Source: Bacteroidales bacterium (lineage in GTDB: Bacteria > Bacteroidota > Bacteroidia > Bacteroidales > Bacteroidaceae). Taken from it: a DNA stretch of 9,237 bases. Below, piece by piece: positions 7,501 to 9,237 of the stretch (positions are counted from its first letter, which is position 1; every line of letters starts with the position of its first letter). The notes beneath the pieces are model-generated. The model ran no database searches. It was given only the letters and a program-made list of their open reading frames with translations, and had not been told where the DNA came from. The translations under genes and the position numbers were made by a program. Location: positions 1-9,237 of the forward strand of contig SFPC01000082.1 of NCBI GenBank assembly GCA_004552195.1, read 5' to 3'.

Positions 7501-8784
7501 GCCGCACTCCTTATTATATATATGGGAGAGGAGACGGGAAGGGTAGACCTCGGCCAAGTAGCCGTTGTCCGCCACGAAGGCCGAGGCGGTCGGCAAGTAG
7601 CGTTCCAAGTCGGCGCACCACAGCATCGCCCCTTCGCGCACCGCCTCCAGCACCCGTTGGGTGAGCGGGGCGAGGTTGATGGCATCGTCCGTAGGATCCG
7701 GGGTCGCATCGTCCGCCGGCGGCAAGAACTCCGTCAGGTTGTCGCTGATCCACGGCTTGTGCGCCTCTTCGCCCAGCCGGCAAATCTCTTGGAGCGAGGC
7801 CGCGAGCAGCGAAGCCAGCTCGTCAATCATCCGTAGGTTGTGACTGTCGTGCGCCATGATACTCTCGCGGTTTCCCGTCAGCTTGAACGGCGCGTGGAGT
7901 ATGACCGGCAAGTGGCTCTCGCCCGCTGTGGGCAGATAGCAGTAGAGCGGATGCCGCTTCAGGACGATGGCATCCTGCTCCACCTCGAACACCACCGCCG
8001 GTGCGAGCGCGTCGTGGCTGGAGTCGGGACGTGAGAATTTCCACAACTCCGTTTCTCGCGCCTCGTCCTCCGTTCCCACCCGGTACCGCAGCTTCCTTCC
8101 ACTGCCTATGGCTCCCTGGTCGTCCAAGCGGTAGTAGCCCGCATTGTCCTCCGTTTCCCATTCCATGAAATTCAGGTGGTTGAGAAACAGCAGCGGATGG
8201 CCCAGGTTCGCCAGCTTCTGGCCTATCTCGCGGTAGGCGGCTTCGGCCTTTCCTGCCTTGAACGGAAAGCGGAACAGCGTTTCCTGCCGTTTGCGCAGCG
8301 GATGGTCGCAGGACAGCAGGTCGGGCACGATGAAGTGGGAGATGGAAAAACGGATATTGTCGTCGTAGATTTCCGGCCGGTCGGTGTAGACGAACACCGA
8401 CTTGAAGCCCAGGCCGAACTTTCCGATAGGCACTTCGTCGTGCCGCCCCGTTTTGCTGCTGGAGGCTATGGAGAGGATTGAATTGACGTTGCCCAGCCGT
8501 CCCGCCTCTTTGTCCTCGGCGTGCGTCTTCGGGTTGCTGATGCTGAAGTGCCGGGGCGCGTTGTGGATGAAAACCAGTTCGTGGCGCGTCAGCAGGAACT
8601 TGGCGTGGGTAGCCCCTTGGTCGTCGGCATTCTGGAGCAGCTCGTACACAAAATGCGCTTCGTCGCGATACAGGTTGCTTATCACTTCGTTCACACCGCT
8701 GAGCCTCGGGTCCTGCAAGGAGGCGGAAAGGCGCAGCTGGATGCCTCTCAGCTCATTGAAGTAACGGTTTTCGGTCTCGTTCAT
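4537..8784 (-). CDS. GHKL (sacsin/Hsp90-like) ATPase - SF1 (Upf1/Dna2-like) helicase fusion
   Basis: This 1415-residue protein carries two ATPase modules. Residues ~1-310 form a sacsin/Hsp90-like GHKL domain: N-box FVYELLQNADDQGATHAKF (45-63, with E48, N52, D55), IHNAPRHFS (73-81) as the degenerate first glycine box, IGKFGLGFKSVF (120-131) as the second, and KLTGNRESI (301-309). Residues ~340-910 are unassigned and include an acidic Pro/Asp linker (355-367). Residues ~910-1315 are an SF1B helicase with all motifs: Walker A FGPPGTGKTT (921-930), Ia LTPTNAAAGVLAERL (951-965), II FIDEASM (1034-1040), III VGDPLQLPAI (1065-1074), IV LRKQYRS (1121-1127), V NTIHQFQGDEFDIV (1260-1273), VI NVAISRAKHCLVV (1299-1311). 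A ~100-residue tail follows. The ATG overlaps the stop of the upstream nuclease gene (ATGA), implying translational coupling. Inferred role: nucleic-acid translocation or unwinding gated by the GHKL switch, probably in phage defence or DNA surveillance. No catalytic lesion is visible. Confidence 0.93.
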   Translation of the reverse strand: MNETENRYFNELRGIQLRLSASLQDPRLSGVNEVISNLYRDEAHFVYELLQNADDQGATHAKFLLTRHELVFIHNAPRHFSISNPKTHAEDKEAGRLGNVNSILSIASSSKTGRHDEVPIGKFGLGFKSVFVYTDRPEIYDDNIRFSISHFIVPDLLSCDHPLRKRQETLFRFPFKAGKAEAAYREIGQKLANLGHPLLFLNHLNFMEWETEDNAGYYRLDDQGAIGSGRKLRYRVGTEDEARETELWKFSRPDSSHDALAPAVVFEVEQDAIVLKRHPLYCYLPTAGESHLPVILHAPFKLTGNRESIMAHDSHNLRMIDELASLLAASLQEICRLGEEAHKPWISDNLTEFLPPADDATPDPTDDAINLAPLTQRVLEAVREGAMLWCADLERYLPTASAFVADNGYLAEVYPSRLLSHIYNKECGWVLPSLTAEIKRGALLPKMLGIERLSPEKILRKISPDLLAQQPEEWLKAWYVSLRKVPNLWEKGDDTFLRYKKIILTADNTFEAPFVKGDVASHVHLPGAEGGNLQTGGLCMVKPSLVEDANVRNFFRNLGLTEVNDFILAEQVLLPVVLSAEREFKERLDALVNFVRVFLDKLIPEQQAALKPRCLLPAWSTAKGWEMAECAGVKLHNADNDLFFRDNPEAKFVDFARLKELLPADDVALLQKFTAHFPELQSPTLRLCQLPITDKQVGRIPAGAQRPAPYNQGKAAFEYIEEPVIDGFELFVTRTAPCCPAEAAELLERLSGKGFLQASYRSSYWGTWHSAQLPSLHRELLCAQPWLEAAGPALRKMLGLPVRELQPEDMEVLQSVFSSSGIVSKEDVENLLQYMEQHGVLERFQLKQRIEEQKAVVKSSKPCSLAWLEEVLDLRLKYVEAGEKKDIEFLVRSLLQAIGTLEVERDRDLRELLPDGIHLLFGPPGTGKTTEITRMVQSLTEPHPSGRILILTPTNAAAGVLAERLKHQHIRAYRGVNVANSELVNELEDLQIPIYDAGNDSLPRVLVSTVHYYARTFALKEQDYLHNLAWDAIFIDEASMVTLDYVLLALFKGRQCNAHCEFHIVGDPLQLPAITNLDPFILEDARLDEFNFYSFIGLSEFSETPEGLCPQLKGKLGIRLLRKQYRSVPPLCEMMSRFAYQGMVQPAFQGPPLGLPAEGCSVFNRPLTFLRFPVTKAEGSALSGRLTDLDKLKGSKFHIYSALLVKEMLQHLFARLEKADFSRELSIGIITPYTAQKKLLEKLINVGTFRHKANVSLCVNTIHQFQGDEFDIVMLVLNPPNLQMFPPDNILINQRNLINVAISRAKHCLVVLYPDASCEVKNFLHIHKHSPARNIESLAEEIFHCDISELTVQADDVERELFGQAGFLTETSEVLLHEEVNYHEAAHPCTYRFVKGMGTIDILHNENPLPEVLIL

Positions 8785-9237
8785 AGCATTACATCTTTGA
8801 GTTTCTCAATCACGGCCAGCACGTCCTGAGTGGTGAAAGCCCCATGCGGATGGTCGCGCGTGGTGAAGAGCGTTTCGCCCTCCACAAAGCCCAGTTGTTG
8901 GTAAAAAGCCAGTTTCTTTTCCCATGCCTCGCGGTACTCCGGTACGTCGAGCAACCCCAAGTGTTCCCAAAGGATGGTATCGCCGTCGTCCGAGGCGAAG
9001 GTGAAATCGGGGATGCACCGCCGGCCGTCCACCTCCAGCAGTTTCTCGTACGCAAAGGGAATGCCGGCGGAAATCAGCTCGTTGGCGATGATCACCTCCG
9101 ACTTGCTCCTGACGTAGACCACCTTTCCCTGGCTGTCGGGCTTGGTGCTGTGAATGAGACCCTCGACATAGGGAATCTGCGCTTTCTCCCGGCGCACGGA
9201 GAAGTCGAATAGGTTGGAATTACGCCGCGCCAGTGCC
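8781..9237 (-). CDS. PD-(D/E)XK endonuclease-like protein, C-terminal part (runs off the right edge)
   Basis: Only the last 151 residues are in the window. The frame is open to the right edge with no stop, so the internal GTG at 9195-9197 is not the likely start: the residues before it (ARRNSNLFDFSV) look coding. The visible domain follows the pattern of restriction-endonuclease-fold proteins with a 'VRSKSEVIIANEL' opening: E47 in RSKSEVII (partial numbering), PDF with D77, then ILWEHLGLLD with E91, and a helical segment EYREAWEKKLAFYQQLGF. Relatives with the same WEHxG core are known in other bacteria as stand-alone proteins or as domains attached to other modules. Its TGA overlaps the ATG of the helicase fusion by the 4-base ATGA, so the two are one operon and probably one functional system. 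The N-terminal part, its domains and the operon promoter lie beyond the window. Nuclease activity is inferred from fold and motifs only. Confidence 0.8.
   Translation of the reverse strand, partial: ALARRNSNLFDFSVRREKAQIPYVEGLIHSTKPDSQGKVVYVRSKSEVIIANELISAGIPFAYEKLLEVDGRRCIPDFTFASDDGDTILWEHLGLLDVPEYREAWEKKLAFYQQLGFVEGETLFTTRDHPHGAFTTQDVLAVIEKLKDVML

Noticed and set aside
6433..7836. 467-codon open frame on the + strand inside the helicase gene
   Set aside because: It lies antisense to the well-supported 1415-residue coding sequence. Its Arg/Gln/His-rich composition is typical of the shadow frame of a GC-rich gene, and it has no recognisable domain.

Overview
The window looks like a chromosomal segment of a Bacteroidota bacterium, most likely order Bacteroidales. 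Two intergenic regions carry matches to the Bacteroidota -7 promoter element (TAnnTTTG), Shine-Dalgarno sequences are weak or absent, and the ECF sigma operon and Rpn-type nuclease are of kinds common in gut Bacteroidales. Most of the window is GC-rich by eye, with several stretches near or above 60%. The first ~1.3 kb is visibly more AT-rich, which suggests a separate origin for that part. Genus cannot be set from the sequence alone.

Left part (1-1324): about 340 bases with no convincing complete gene, then an Rpn/PDDEXK_2-type 'transposase' nuclease. Its catalytic domain is intact, but its reading frame breaks inside a C-terminal 12-bp tandem repeat. The break fits a 4-bp AGGA duplication; removing it restores the Gxxx repeat rhythm and joins a small C-terminal tail. 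A hairpin terminator follows.

Middle part (1500-4476, + strand): a promoter-like element leads into three closely spaced genes. These are an ECF sigma factor, a single-pass membrane protein in the anti-sigma position, and an exported protein with a helical, charged N-terminal half. A flavodoxin-fold reductase with a cysteine cluster follows after a 48-bp gap. The trio resembles an envelope-signalling sigma/anti-sigma unit of Bacteroidales.

Right part (4537-9237, - strand): a convergent operon that runs in from beyond the right edge. The first gene seen is the C-terminal 151 residues of a PD-(D/E)XK endonuclease-like protein. Its TGA overlaps the ATG of a 1415-residue protein in an ATGA junction. 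That protein fuses an N-terminal sacsin/Hsp90-like (GHKL) ATPase domain, a ~570-residue unassigned middle, and a complete C-terminal Upf1/Dna2-like SF1 helicase. A nuclease coupled to a two-ATPase helicase has the composition expected of an anti-phage or DNA-surveillance system. It is the most interesting part of the window, and I could not match it with certainty to a named system.
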